Positions 1 through 11,015 of a DNA stretch of 64,000 bases are shown here, piece after piece. Where the stretch lies: the NCBI GenBank assembly GCA_024449915.1, contig JAMZAV010001046.1, positions 723,211 to 787,210 on the forward strand, in the 5' to 3' direction. The position numbers and the translations under genes were made by a program. The DNA is from Sweltsa coloradensis (taxonomy: Eukaryota; Arthropoda; Insecta; Plecoptera; Chloroperlidae). Numbering within the stretch: the first letter of the stretch is position 1; each line of letters begins with the position of its first letter. The notes under the pieces are model-generated. The model was not told where the DNA came from and made no database searches. It saw only the letters and a program-made list of their open reading frames with translations.

Positions 1-604
1 CAAAAACGTGACGATTCTATTTTTTATTTTTTATTAACCTATGTTCTTGTCAGGGTACTTCCAGTACGTAGGGCCTACATCTCTGCACGGCAGGCCTAAA
101 TGATGGCGGCCCGAAAACAGTGAAATATGCGAGTGATTAGTAAGAGATTAACCTAATAATTGTATATTTTCAGAGTGATTAGTGTTAATAGCCTACCTAA
201 ATCGTTAATAATGAGTTCTTCTTAATTTATTTCTCATTTGCAGTTGTTTCTCATTGTTTTTATTGAAGAAAAACAGTGTTAAAAACTGGTCCATACCATC
301 GACAGAAGTGCCATCTAGTCTTACATAACTTGGCAGCCGTACCTACAACAACTGTGTTAATAATTGACTGACCCAAACCGAACATGTTAAAAAGTTGACT
401 GACCCCAACCGAAAGAGTTCCGGTAGGCCTAGGCCTAGGTACTTGTTCGGTTGGGACCGGCCAACTTTTCAACACTGTCTTCGGATGGGAAAAGTAGGTT
501 AGGGGTAGGGGCGCGAAGCACGTGTTTTACAATTAAAATTATTATTATTAAAACATAAGTTACGCGCTTCGCAGTTGGGAGTAGTATACTTACCGAAGAA
601 GTAG
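1..604. other. Intergenic, nothing recognised
   Basis: AT-rich sequence with several AGGCCTA-type palindromes (for example around 426-440). The only open frames are short and show no recognisable domain. I see no gene or repeat terminus here. Confidence 0.5.
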
Positions 605-1107
605 CCTCCTACCAGTCTTTGGGAGGAACGCGTTCTTTTTCAGGAACTTTTGTGGGAACGCGTTCCTTTTCTTAGATCAAGAACTTGTAATGTCAAAGTT
701 ACTATTTCATGGGAACTTGGAACGAATTTAACGTTCCTTTATCAGTTCCTTTCGCCGTCGTAATCCCGTCGAACTCCAGTACCTGATATCGTAAACTGCA
801 GTATGAAAAATATCAATGAGGCATCTTGTGTTTTCAAAAATGGCGCCACCCTCTTCAGATGGCCTGGAACTCACTTTAATAAATAAGAGTAATGATAAAT
901 TAACTCATTTCACATTTATTACTGTTTAAATCAGTGATGGAATAAGGAACGTGAAAGGAACTAAGTTCTTTTTTTAGGAACGAGGAATGTTTCAGTTCCT
1001 TTTTTATTCAAAAGGAACGAGGAACGTCTCAGTTCCTTTTTAGGCAGAAGTAACTTAACTTTTCAAAGTTCCTTTTTTGGGGGAATGTGCCCAAGACTAC
1101 CTCCTAC
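605..1107. mobile_element. hAT-type MITE, 8-bp TSD
   Basis: The element body is 613-1099. Its ends are imperfect inverted repeats (CAGTCTTTGGG on the left, CCCAAGACTA on the right), and it is flanked by a perfect 8-bp direct repeat CCTCCTAC at 605-612 and 1100-1107. An 8-bp target duplication is the hAT signature. The interior is made of GGAAC/GTTCC words and has no coding capacity. It resembles the copy at 4795-5377 in composition, so both are probably non-autonomous members of one hAT group. Confidence 0.85.
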
Positions 1108-1413
1108 CGACGTTTGAGCTATGATTGAAATGCTGAAAAGCCCTCGCTCAATGCATTTTTATTAGTTCCTCACGATAGTGTTACAATACATCATAATGTA
1201 CCACCTGACTTATGTAGTAGGCCTACCTGATATCTTGAATAAATGAAATCTGAGTCAATGACTAGGCCTAGTAGGTCTAGGACTGGGTAGGGCCTTCTTC
1301 TTTTGGGGGAGGGCGGGTTCCAACTTTTTTCCCCTAACCTTTTCATGAGAAATCAACAGACCTCTTAATTTTTAGCATTTTAAATTGTTTTCTGTGAAGC
1401 TTGTTGTGTAGCC

Positions 1414-1560
1414 CAGTGGTTCAGGCAACCTTTTTCATCTCGCGGACTGGCAAAATGATAAAAGCCATGTGCAAGGACCGGCACGGCCACAAGGGGTCTG
1501 GGGCTTAGCCCCAGCTGCCGGAGGCAAATTTATTTGGGTGTTTTTACTATACCCCAAGAC
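1414..1560 (+). mobile_element. Possible hAT terminus
   Basis: The sequence opens with CAGTGGTTCAGGCAACC followed by a T-run and GCGGACTGG, the classic left-end wording of many animal hAT MITEs (CAGTGGTTCTCAAACTTTTT-like). I could not find a matching right terminus or a target duplication, so the extent is uncertain. Confidence 0.3.
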
Positions 1561-1590
1561 GGCCTGTGCAGCGATCTTAGAAAAGACCTT

Positions 1591-1620
<30 letters not shown>
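1591..1620. repeat. (AATC)n microsatellite
   Basis: Seven or more tandem AATC units directly follow AAAAGACCTT. Tetranucleotide tails of this kind often mark the 3' end of a retroelement, but no retroelement body was recognised upstream. Confidence 0.9.
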
Positions 1621-1621
<1 letters not shown>

Positions 1622-3617
1622 GAAGGCAGACAAAGGGAATAGGCAACCAGAAGAAAGTGCACTCAGTAAATATCATTCAAATCATCGTTAAAAATATATT
1701 AATAAATTACTAACTATCGATTGTTAAACTTTTTTAATGTGTTTATTATAATGATGTATTACTAGGTAATAATTAACTTAGGATTGCGCGTTTATAATCG
1801 TGATTAACTAAGTTCGGGTCGTTCCTGAGGGCCTGATTCCGCACAATAAGCCTCTCATAGACCTATCAAATTGTTAACAAAAACGGCTCACTCTTTAACT
1901 TTTTCTTAACCGTTTTTTTCGACGATCCTAGTCACCTTAGTTTCATTTCCGTAAAGTTTATTTGCAAAATAATTCGGGAAGTGCTAAGAATGCCTATTAC
2001 GGCATACTGTCTGAGTTTTGTATGCAAATTGGACTATTTCGATCGCTTTGATTTTTCTAGATTGTAAGTAAAATACTTAGTTAGAATCGAATGTAAAAGT
2101 AACCAGTTGTTTTGCGATATTGTGTTCAAGATAAAAGTTGATTTTCAGTGTTGTTATGCATAGGCATATGTCACAGCAAGTATGATATCGTATGCATATT
2201 CATTTACACCGAGAGATTATTAACTAGGCACCAATTAGTACACACTTTAATTTATTTCAGCTGTGAGTACCATGTAATGGCATTCCAAAATGTCACTAGA
2301 TCAAAATAATGTAAATAACCCCTGTTTGACTGAGCCCTCGCATACGGAGCCTCACGGCGCGCCAGCGTGGGCAACCTCATCCTAGCCGACATCTTTGTAT
2401 TTGCGTGGTAACCACTAGCGCCATCTCTTGACAATTTTAAAGGCGTATAAGGGATGGGGGTTGAAAAAATGTGGTTTACGAAATGAGAATATAGGCCGAT
2501 TGGGTTAAAACACATTAAAACATAATTTTCATAACTAATTTGAATAAAACATCAATTTTAGGTTACAGCTATGAAATTGTTTCAATTTTAGGGGGTGTTG
2601 GGGGTGGAATATTGCTTGCCTCTTGGGGATTATTTTTCATATTATTATGTAGGCCTACTTTAGAACATAATTTTAATAACGAATTTGATTAAAAATTCAA
2701 TTTTGGGTTAGAGCTATGAATTATTCCAATTTTAGGGGATGTTGGGGGTGGAATAGGCTTGCCTCTCGGCGGAATTATGTGAGTCTGAGGTGTATCTATA
2801 AGTGTGGTCCAAGTTTCATAGTTTTAAGATGTACCGTTTTCTCTGTAGGCTCTTATTCCTCTCTGTCAGAATCCCCCCCTCAAACAACCACCCAGCCAGC
2901 CGGAAGATTTTCGTCGATTTTTACGCACGTTTTTAACACAGAACGGGTTATCAGATCGGGTTGATTTTTTTTTTTTGGTATGTCATGGACCACATATCAG
3001 GTCATATACCGAGTTTCAAGATTGTAAATCTTACGGGACGGCATGTGCAGATAGCTGAAAACCCCTCAACTCTGGTAGGAGTAAACAGGGTCGAGTTATC
3101 ATCGCCTACTAGCAGTCGTGTGCGCTTGGCTGCGGGCGAACGACCGTCGCACTAGATTTTTATTTTTAGCAGAGTTGCTATTTTCACAAATTTACACATT
3201 CACAAATACATTGAAATAATACATTAAAAAATACTAATATTACTAACACAATATAAAATAAAATAGTCCATATCTAGGCCAAGCCAGTGACAATAATTCC
3301 TAAATTTAACATCATAACAATAACTTCTAAATTTAACATCATAGGGGGTAATTTGTTTTAGTAATGTTAATGATAGTAACAAATAACACCAATAATGATA
3401 ATAATAGCAATAACATTGTGTTGTTTATAACAATGTGTCTTCCCACAACCCTTACACGCCCAAAAAGGTGTTTGTAGGGGGTTAGTAGAGGGTCGCTCAA
3501 AGCACGTTTTGTTAAATTACCAGTTATGTTTTAGGTAGGCCTACCATATTAGGCGGATTAGGCCTATCAAGAAAAACATGGTCAGAAAATCAAGTAGGCC
3601 TAAAAAAGTGTGGCGGT

Positions 3618-4645
3618 AGGCCTATATAGGCCTGTTCGGTAATCCGGTATACCGGTTAAATAACTGGTTATTTTGTATACCGACAAACCGGTATACAAGT
3701 TGATAAATAACTAGTATACTGGTTTTCGGTATTAACCGGTATACCTGTTTCATACCGGTTTTTGGTATAAACTGGTAAATCAAGTTTTGGTATGAACCGG
3801 TGTACCGATTTTAGGTATTAACCGGTTGTCAGTAAAAACCCGTATACCGATTTTCGGTATGACCGGTTATTCTTTCACGCCGGTTTTCGGTGTTAACAGG
3901 TTAGGCATACCGATTGTCGGTTTAAATTAGTTTACCGATAGGCCATGTTACTGGTTGAATCGGAAATCGGTAGAACGTTATCACTAGCAATGTGCGTCAG
4001 CATACCAAAGGCTACCAACGAACGATCTTAGAATTATGACGCAGTGCACCGTGCGTGTGTGCGTTTTATTATGTTATGTTATGACCAGTGTCAACACCGT
4101 CTGCGTCGGTGCACTGTGACTTTGTAAAAAATAATCCAAGGGTGGGCCAGATTTGCTTGGCATGTGCGACGGCGGACAGACAGTCAGGCCGTCAGTTACG
4201 ACTGACTAAGAAAAAAGTTTAAACAAAAATATATTAAAACAATAACATAAAATTAACCTGCTAATCGAGAATTTTGTTATTTTCATATATGTAGAAAGGC
4301 TTACTAGGAATAACGTCGATGTATGCAATTAGGTTGCTTGGTTGTTCAGTAGAAACCGTTTTTTGGGGGTTATATAACGTATGTACCAATTATTCTGTAT
4401 AAACCGGTTAATATCGATATAGGTACCTTTTTTTGTTTAAACCGGAATATCGGTGAATACCAAATATCTGGTTAATCGGTTTATACCTAATAACCGGTAT
4501 ACCGATAAATACCGGACATCCGGTTAACAGGTATATACTGAATAAACGGTATCGGTATTTTGAACGTTTACGGGCGCCTATACCGGTATTTTCAGATATC
4601 GGATACCGGTACGGAAATCTCCATACCGAACAGGCCTAGGCCTAT
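3618..4645. mobile_element. MITE-like element of ACCGGTATACC words
   Basis: The ends are inverted repeats: AGGCCTGTTCGGTA at 3628-3641 and its reverse complement at 4624-4637. Flanks AGGCCTAT (3618-3625 and 4638-4645) suggest an 8-bp target duplication, but a TA duplication is also possible because the site is itself AGGCCTA-rich. About 3638-3965 and 4395-4625 are dense, degenerate repeats of self-complementary words such as ACCGGTATACCGGT. The central 430 bp lacks them. No coding capacity was seen. Confidence 0.65.
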
Positions 4646-4786
4646 AGGCCCTACTAGTGCTGGAGTTTTATCAAGGTTGGACCCCCTTCCCCCCCCCCAA
4701 CCGAAGAAGTTACCAACCGTGCATGAGCAGCAATAAGCAAGCAGCAATGCACCAGCAATGAGATTTTCCACCTTCATGCCATAGGC

Positions 4787-5385
4787 CCTACCAGCAGTGT
4801 TGGGGAAGGAACTTTTGAAAAGAACGCGTTCTTTTTTGTGAACTTTTCAGTGAACTTACTCTTTTTTTAAATGAATGAACTTGAACTTTTAAAAGTTCTT
4901 TCCGAGAACGAACTTTTCAGTTTTAGAAAGTTCATTTGAAAGTTCTTTCCGTGCGTCGAGCAGCCGTCGACTCGCCGCCGTTGACGCTTTAAAACAATAA
5001 CAAATCGTTGTTCCATCGTAGGCCTAAGTATATGCCATAATTTTACAAACTGGTCGGCAAGAATGTAGTACAAATCATCAACACGATCAAAGACAGCTCA
5101 ACACTTTCGTAAGACTCAAACTCCCGAGTAGTTTGGTACTCAAACACCTCCAATGTTTTTCCTCGTGTTTTTCTTCTTTTTACGCCAGCCTTTAATAAAA
5201 GTGATTTTTTTACAATAGAACTTTTAAAAGAACTTAGTTCATATTTTAGACGAACTTGAACTTTTCAAATTTTTAGGTTAGGCCTATAAAAGAACTTGAA
5301 CTTTTTAAAGTTCATTATTTGAGCTGTGAACTGAACTTTTAAAAAGTTCATTTAAAAAAAGAACTGACCCAACACTGCCTACCAG
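4787..5385. mobile_element. hAT MITE with perfect TSD
   Basis: The element body is 4795-5377. Its termini are CAGTGTTGGG and CCCAACACTG, perfect inverted repeats, flanked by the identical 8-bp repeat CCTACCAG at 4787-4794 and 5378-5385. Both features define a hAT insertion. The interior is filled with self-complementary AAAGTTC/GAACTTT words and holds no transposase, so the element is non-autonomous. Confidence 0.93.
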
Positions 5386-5789
5386 CTCTAGGAATTTGAA
5401 GAGTGCATCCAAAACTAATTTCGTCAATTACAAGGTTTTCCACCTTCCTTTGTAGAGGGCTAAGGGGTTGCGTGAAGCGCGTTGGTTTCTTCTAGTTGTG
5501 ACAGGCCAACTATCTATAGGCGGTCTCAGTTAAGGTGACGCTCGCCGAGGGATCACAACACTGTCTGTTGCCCACGCACTATGGCCACAGGATCGGAAAA
5601 AAGTGAATAAAATAACGGTCTCTAAAACTGCTTTCGAAGAAAAACAACTATTTTAAAGCCAAGCCTTGCCCAATATCCTAAAACTAAAATATTTATGAAG
5701 TGTACGAATAAAATCATGACATTTTGATGCTCCTAAACATTGACATTGCATCTGACTGACACATCTGGTACTTTGGGAAAACCATTACC

Positions 5790-7260
5790 AACATGAACAA
5801 GTCAAAAAAACACTTTTTTAAAATTGTGATTTCTTTAAATCATTCAAACAACAAGCAACATAGGGGTCTATACAGGTGGACTAAAAAGTTCCTGAGACAG
5901 AGGTATATGAGAGTAATATATGGGAACAAAAGATCGAAGTACAGAAAAACCAAGGTAGGGGTTCCCCAAGGAGCAGTCACGAGTCCTACCTTTTTCTTGA
6001 TCTTCGTAAATGAACTAGCTGAGAAGCTGACTATATTGAAGAGAGAAATGAGGTCAATGTAAAGCTGTTTGTAGATGATGTGGTGCTATGGTACAGTGGC
6101 AGAGATGAAGACAAGATGGAAACTGAAATGAATAAAACCCTTTAAGGCTTAAAGCTCTGGAAGAATGGAAGAAAAGAATGCAATGATAGTGCAACGAAAA
6201 GACTACCACACCAAGGGACGAAGTGTACCAACCTTTTTACTCAAAACAGAACAAACCCGTTACAAAAAGGAGATAACCCAGTATACCTGGGTGTAAATAT
6301 GGATAAAAAAATGACAATGACCAAGCATATCGACAAAATGCAAGCAGCAGGAAGGAGAAGATTGAACCTGTTAAAAAGAGTTCCAGGTGTTACCTGGGGG
6401 GCAACAGAGGACACACTATCTACCACATATAAAACGTATGTAAGACCATAGCTTGAATATGGTATGCAGTCATAACAAAAGCCCTTATAAACGCACTACA
6501 ATCTCCGAATAGAGTAAAAAATACGGCACTCAGAATAGTTGCTGGAGGTGTTAAAACCACACCTGCCACCTATGGATGGAAGCAAAGGCCAATATTCCAC
6601 CCATTATATTGCACTAGTGGGACAATAGTCCTGTTGCTAATAAAGATTTAATAATAAATAGAGGCCAGACAAAATGAAGCAGCAGGGATCCTAGATGAAA
6701 AACTGGTTAGACTGGATCAGAACGACTGGGATAGAGAACCATGTGAAAAACTGAAAACCCATGTAACATTCGTAATGAAAGCACGACAAATCAATGAGCA
6801 TTTAATTGGGAATAACTAATATTTAAGTCAATTAACAATTGACAAGACCTTCTACCACCAAACATAAATGTTGCATTGCTAGAAATTCCACATGCATTGA
6901 CAATACCAGATATAAATGATAAGAAAAACAACCACTCATTGGATCAACTAAAGCAATTGGCACTGGCATACATTCGCCAGAAATACCCCGAAAATGAATG
7001 GCTACATCTGTATACAGATGTATTATTATCTCTAGGGAAAGGAAATGCAGGTGCAGGGATAATCAGCCGACAATTTGAGGCTTCCTGTTCCTAGTTCCTA
7101 CCCAGCTGGTGCCAATAGAAGCAATTATGATGGAGAAATCCAAGGAATAGTTGGAGCACTATTGAAACAAACAAAATCTGAAAACCGTAAAATAGTGATC
7201 CTAACCGACTCTAAGACTGCCATTGCAAATAGGGAGGAATACACCAAAAATCTTGGTTAT
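5790..7260 (+). pseudogene. Decayed LINE (RT + RNase H)
   Basis: This is a remnant of a non-LTR retrotransposon pol gene on the plus strand, broken by several frameshifts and stops. At 5793-6062 one frame reads a reverse transcriptase palm segment with the GVPQGAVTSPTFF motif. Just downstream, in another frame at about 6066-6110, comes FVDDVVLWYSG, the catalytic F-x-DD motif. Further on, 6990-7090 reads YTDVLLSLGKGNAGAG and 7105-7230 reads NYDGEIQ...IVILTDSKTAI, which are RNase H signatures. An RNase H domain after the RT points to the I-type LINE groups rather than RTE. The 5' end, ORF1 and 3' tail were not found. It cannot be active. Confidence 0.8.
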
Positions 7261-7390
7261 ATGGCGGCTGCACTGTCACCAGGCGCGGTTCTAGCCCCCC
7301 GGTCCAACAGACTGATCAGGTGTACGATTGTCACACCTTGCACACCGTAAAAGCCGTCACTGAAATCAAGAACAAAGATTAGATTATAGA

Positions 7391-7765
7391 TTGTGTGGCT
7401 CGTTGGTCTTGTGGTTAGAAGCTCTGCTTCCAATGCAAAAGGCCCAGGGTTTGATTCCCGCATTAGGTAGAAGTTAAAAAAAAAAAAACTTCTGATGTGG
7501 GCTTGAGTCCGTCAGTTCTTGTCTTAGGAATGTGTAAAAGGTGACTTTAGTTTGGAGCCGTCCTAGCAACGAGGCACATAATAAATTCTAAGGTTGTTCC
7601 GAATTAGTCTCGTTGATTCTGGCACTATCCGCGGGTGAAATTGTATCAAGCTTGATTGAACGGTGTTTCCTACTTTTAAAAATATGCCGGTCTCTAGTTG
7701 GTTATTGTTTGTTTGTCGATGCTGCTGGTGCCTACAGGGTTGGCCTGGTCAGCTTTAAATTTTAA
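7391..7765 (+). mobile_element. tRNA-derived SINE
   Basis: The head carries pol III promoter boxes: box A TGGCTCGTTGG (7396-7406) and box B GGTTTGATTCC (7448-7458). A body follows that ends in GCTTTAAATTTTAA. The body recurs at 30884-31239 and its 3' end at 34222-34296, which proves a dispersed family. The tRNA-like part does not fold into a convincing complete tRNA, so this is not a functional tRNA gene. Confidence 0.8.
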
Positions 7766-8306
7766 TCCATTTTGGATAGATAATCCAAAGTTGTTATTCC
7801 AAAGGTACTATTTTTGCATTATACTGCACAGTAGCCTATTTATAAGAAAGTACCCTGGCTAAAAGTAAAAAGGGCCTTATTACGTCACAGTTTTGGCGCG
7901 GAGTTTAAACATTGTTTTTGAAACAAGATATTAAGTTATTTTTAATTAAATAAATAGATACAATAGGACTGCAAATTTAGTTTTTAACTGTTTATGATTG
8001 TAGAATCATAGGAGCTACTTGAAAAACATACTTTAAAATTTCATGCAAATAGCCAACCGGTATTGTGTTCATAACATAACTACATGCTTGTTGTTGTTGT
8101 TGTTGGTAACTTAAGTTATCTTTGCAGATTGGTTGCGTATTGGCTCATTCATTTCAACGAACCCTTCCAGAAACAAGTTGGACTTCCTGGACAGTGTTTA
8201 GAGGTTTGTGTATACATTGCTGCTTTGTAGCTTGTGGCAATCATGTCATAATAGTTACTTAAATTGGTTTTATAGTTACTTTATGGGTAACAGCACAAGA
8301 GAAAAT
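7766..8306 (+). promoter_or_regulatory. ATRIP upstream region / probable 5' UTR
   Basis: This stretch lies between a SINE and the ATRIP start, with no recognised repeat except a GTT run near 8090-8105. A frame in phase with ATRIP opens at 8208, but the Met codons at 8208 and 8283 have weak contexts. A possible acceptor (TTTATAG before 8276) suggests a 5' UTR intron. No clear core promoter motif was seen; the promoter role is inferred from position only. Confidence 0.35.
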
Positions 8307-11015
8307 ATGGCTTACGAAAGACATGCGTTTGGTTATCCTTTGGCAAAAAAACCAAAGCTCAGTTTTAGTAGGCCTACTGCACCAAGTTCTTCATTTGTAT
8401 CCCAGCAAAATGACGACCTGTGGGGTGAAGACTTGCCAGAGTTTGAACTTGATGCATGCTTTGAAATTGCTACTCAAGCCTGTTCGCAGCTTCAATCACA
8501 GACATCGAAAGAAAACCAAGCTGTTTCCAGCACACCAAGGACTACAGCAGTTACTAAGTCAACAACACAGCAACATAGTAATTTAACAACTGTTCAAGTA
8601 TCTCAAAAACTTGCTCCCTCAGACATTTTCAAAGTTCCTGCTTGTGGAACCATTGCTAAAGATATACCACCTGCAAAATTTAGACCTAAGCAATGGTCTC
8701 ATATGAATAGTAAGTCAATATTAAGTGTAGTATCTGCTGCTAGGCCTACCAGTCCTTCTCAAGGTCAATATTTTGCATCCCACTCTGGGATGGATAGTGA
8801 ATTGTCTAAGAAGTCTATTCCAGCGACATCGTCTCTTGAACCAATCCAAGAAGAGCGCAAATATAATGAACAAATGCAGAAACTTCAAATTGAAAATGCT
8901 AAGTTGAAACAACAATTTTGTACCAAAGATGGAGAAATTTCAATACTAAGGACACAGTTGAAGCAAAGTGATGCTAAAGCCAGTTGTCAACTTCATACTA
9001 AAATACAGGAGTACGAGGCTAAAATTCGAGCAATGGAAAAAGAGTTAGAAAAAGCTAAAACAATAGCAGAGTTGCAGAAATTAGAGGCATGGAAAGCAAA
9101 AGATAAATTATTAACAGTGAATGCTAGTCAACATGCACCTAGTGTCTCTACAATTCTAAATAAATCTGTTCACTGTGCTCAGTTGGGAGGATTTGGTAAG
9201 GTGACCCCAGTTATATCTTCTGGAGAACTTCTTTTAGATATAATAACTCCACACTTATTCTTAAAGTCTTCTCCAGAAATTAATTTGGTTGAAGTGAAAA
9301 CTACATTTAGTCTCCTAGACGACACTGCAGACAGGAAACGGACAGTCTTCAACCCGATTCACTATACGGTAGAGACTTGTTGGGAGTCAACTCTGCAACT
9401 CGGCCTTGAAAGTTCATTTGATACAACCACTGCTCAGTGTCAAACTAAAAAAATATTCAATGAGTGTTATAAAATACTTTGTTGTTTGTTAATCACTTTA
9501 CGCGAGAGGGCCGAAAAGGAAACTGACTATAATTTAGATTCCCGTGATCTCCAAAATGCCAGAGCTAAAGTGGATGCACTTGATGATCCCAACCTCCTTT
9601 CCCACGACACGTGGTACAAAAATGAGAGAGGTGTAGAGTCTCGCCGTGTCCTCGGTTTACTGGCGGAAATAAGCTTGCATTCAAAATATATGGCAGATTT
9701 AGTTAATGGGACTTCTCATAAGGGAAGTCAATCCACAATGATGCATCATTTCAAGGAGACAAATAACTCGGAGGGTAGAAGTAACTCTTCTTCTGCATGT
9801 GTTCAAAATGTATTTTGCCATTCACTTCAAAGCAGTGATGTGGAAAAACCCCATCGATTAGAAAAAACTCGCCTAGCCCCGATCATCAATAGTGGCCCGT
9901 CAACTGCACATCCTCTGGTCGACTTTCAAGGTGGTGTGGAAACTGTCTCGGTGTCTGATGTTCTACCGCATCTGCGCACTTCCAATAACTCTGCGGAGAT
10001 GGATTTAAGAAGACAGACTCCGGTTCTTCATCAAAATCTTTGTATAAAAACTCGGGACTTAAAAGAAGAACAGTTAAGTAAAATCGAAGCAATCATGTGT
10101 TCCTACAAAACACAAGATTTTGGTTTCTTGAAGCTAATTGGAGATATTACACTGATAATTGCCAGCCAAAACAATTCTTTTGAGTATAGTGGTTTTTTAA
10201 CTGCAGTTATTGTACTTCTAACTAATATTCAACGGAATAGCTCTCTCATTAAGCACAATAATGGATACCTTAGTACTTTTTGTGCCGTTGTGGAAACAAT
10301 TATTCACAGCAGACCTCGTATGGAAACCACTGTAGCTCTAGCTGAACTCATTGATGCACTTAGTTATAATACCGAGTTTATGAATGCCTTGTGCCATTCC
10401 TCTCAAGCCAACACAAATGGTGAAGATGTGGAAAAAAATGATCAAAACCAAAATTTATGCCCGTTATCCATGTTGTGTTGGCTCCTTGAAAGAGAGACCA
10501 CCAGTAGCCGAACCCGCACACGAATATGCCAAGCCATAGTCAACTGGATGATGGTTGGCGTTAAGTGCCGTCCATTCAATGGTCCAAAGTGGACACAATG
10601 CCAAACACAGAGTCTACCAGACACTTGTTTTTGCAGAACTCGTATGATTGAGGCGATGGTTATCCTTATTTACCGAACATTCAAGGACTTTGAAGTATTG
10701 GCAAACACTTCTAGGAAAGAAAGTGTACGGAACATACTAGTTAGAGGAATCATGTTGTTGTACTACCAAATAGAATCTGACCCAGATTTTGGACACCATA
10801 TGGATGACGTTGAAGGATATTACCAATTGCTTCTTATGGGACTGAAAAATACAGAGAATAACTTGAGACTAGATGAACATGAAGCTAGTGCATTGAGGGA
10901 ATTATTATCCATGGAGGAAACAATTACACCACCCAAATTTGTGTTAACAACGACTCTAGAAACACACATGGACTCGATAATTTCAAAAATAGAGCTAGGC
11001 TGGTCCGAAGTATAG
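8307..11015 (+). CDS. ATRIP: ATR-interacting protein (ATRIP)
   Basis: ATRIP is the obligate partner of the checkpoint kinase ATR. It binds RPA-coated single-stranded DNA and brings ATR to stalled forks in the nucleus. The start at 8307 is chosen for its strong context (A at -3, G at +4), giving 902 residues; the frame is open from 8208 (935 residues). Residues 13-17 (AKKPK) are a likely nuclear signal. Residues 36-57 (DDLWGEDLPEFELDACFE) match the acidic RPA70-binding patch of ATRIP. Residues 180-269 form a coiled coil containing DGEISILRTQL, close to the vertebrate segment. The remaining 600 residues are helical, as expected for the HEAT-like region. The human protein is 791 residues. There is no intron in the coding region, unlike the multi-exon vertebrate gene. 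The frame is intact over 2.7 kb, so it is probably functional. Confidence 0.88.
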   Translation: MAYERHAFGYPLAKKPKLSFSRPTAPSSSFVSQQNDDLWGEDLPEFELDACFEIATQACSQLQSQTSKENQAVSSTPRTTAVTKSTTQQHSNLTTVQVSQKLAPSDIFKVPACGTIAKDIPPAKFRPKQWSHMNSKSILSVVSAARPTSPSQGQYFASHSGMDSELSKKSIPATSSLEPIQEERKYNEQMQKLQIENAKLKQQFCTKDGEISILRTQLKQSDAKASCQLHTKIQEYEAKIRAMEKELEKAKTIAELQKLEAWKAKDKLLTVNASQHAPSVSTILNKSVHCAQLGGFGKVTPVISSGELLLDIITPHLFLKSSPEINLVEVKTTFSLLDDTADRKRTVFNPIHYTVETCWESTLQLGLESSFDTTTAQCQTKKIFNECYKILCCLLITLRERAEKETDYNLDSRDLQNARAKVDALDDPNLLSHDTWYKNERGVESRRVLGLLAEISLHSKYMADLVNGTSHKGSQSTMMHHFKETNNSEGRSNSSSACVQNVFCHSLQSSDVEKPHRLEKTRLAPIINSGPSTAHPLVDFQGGVETVSVSDVLPHLRTSNNSAEMDLRRQTPVLHQNLCIKTRDLKEEQLSKIEAIMCSYKTQDFGFLKLIGDITLIIASQNNSFEYSGFLTAVIVLLTNIQRNSSLIKHNNGYLSTFCAVVETIIHSRPRMETTVALAELIDALSYNTEFMNALCHSSQANTNGEDVEKNDQNQNLCPLSMLCWLLERETTSSRTRTRICQAIVNWMMVGVKCRPFNGPKWTQCQTQSLPDTCFCRTRMIEAMVILIYRTFKDFEVLANTSRKESVRNILVRGIMLLYYQIESDPDFGHHMDDVEGYYQLLLMGLKNTENNLRLDEHEASALRELLSMEETITPPKFVLTTTLETHMDSIISKIELGWSEV

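Larger units (their letters stand above)
1108..3617. other. Intergenic, no gene seen
   Basis: AT-rich sequence. Two related stretches near 2520-2600 and 2660-2740 share the words ATAATTTT, CAATTTTAGG and GGGTTA, suggesting an old local duplication. A possible hAT terminus lies at 1414 and a tetranucleotide repeat at 1591. No coding exon was recognised; the short ORFs at 2716-3155 show no domain. Confidence 0.45.

Noticed and set aside
3638..4620. CRISPR-like array
   Set aside because: The repeats are degenerate palindromic words without constant spacing or unique spacers, in animal DNA.
8208..8306. Upstream Met codons of the ATRIP frame
   Set aside because: The extra 33 residues are hydrophobic and unlike any ATRIP N-terminus; the Met at 8307 has the best context.
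8307..11015. ATRIP as a processed retrocopy
   Set aside because: There is no poly(A) remnant or flanking duplication and the frame is intact; structure alone is not enough.
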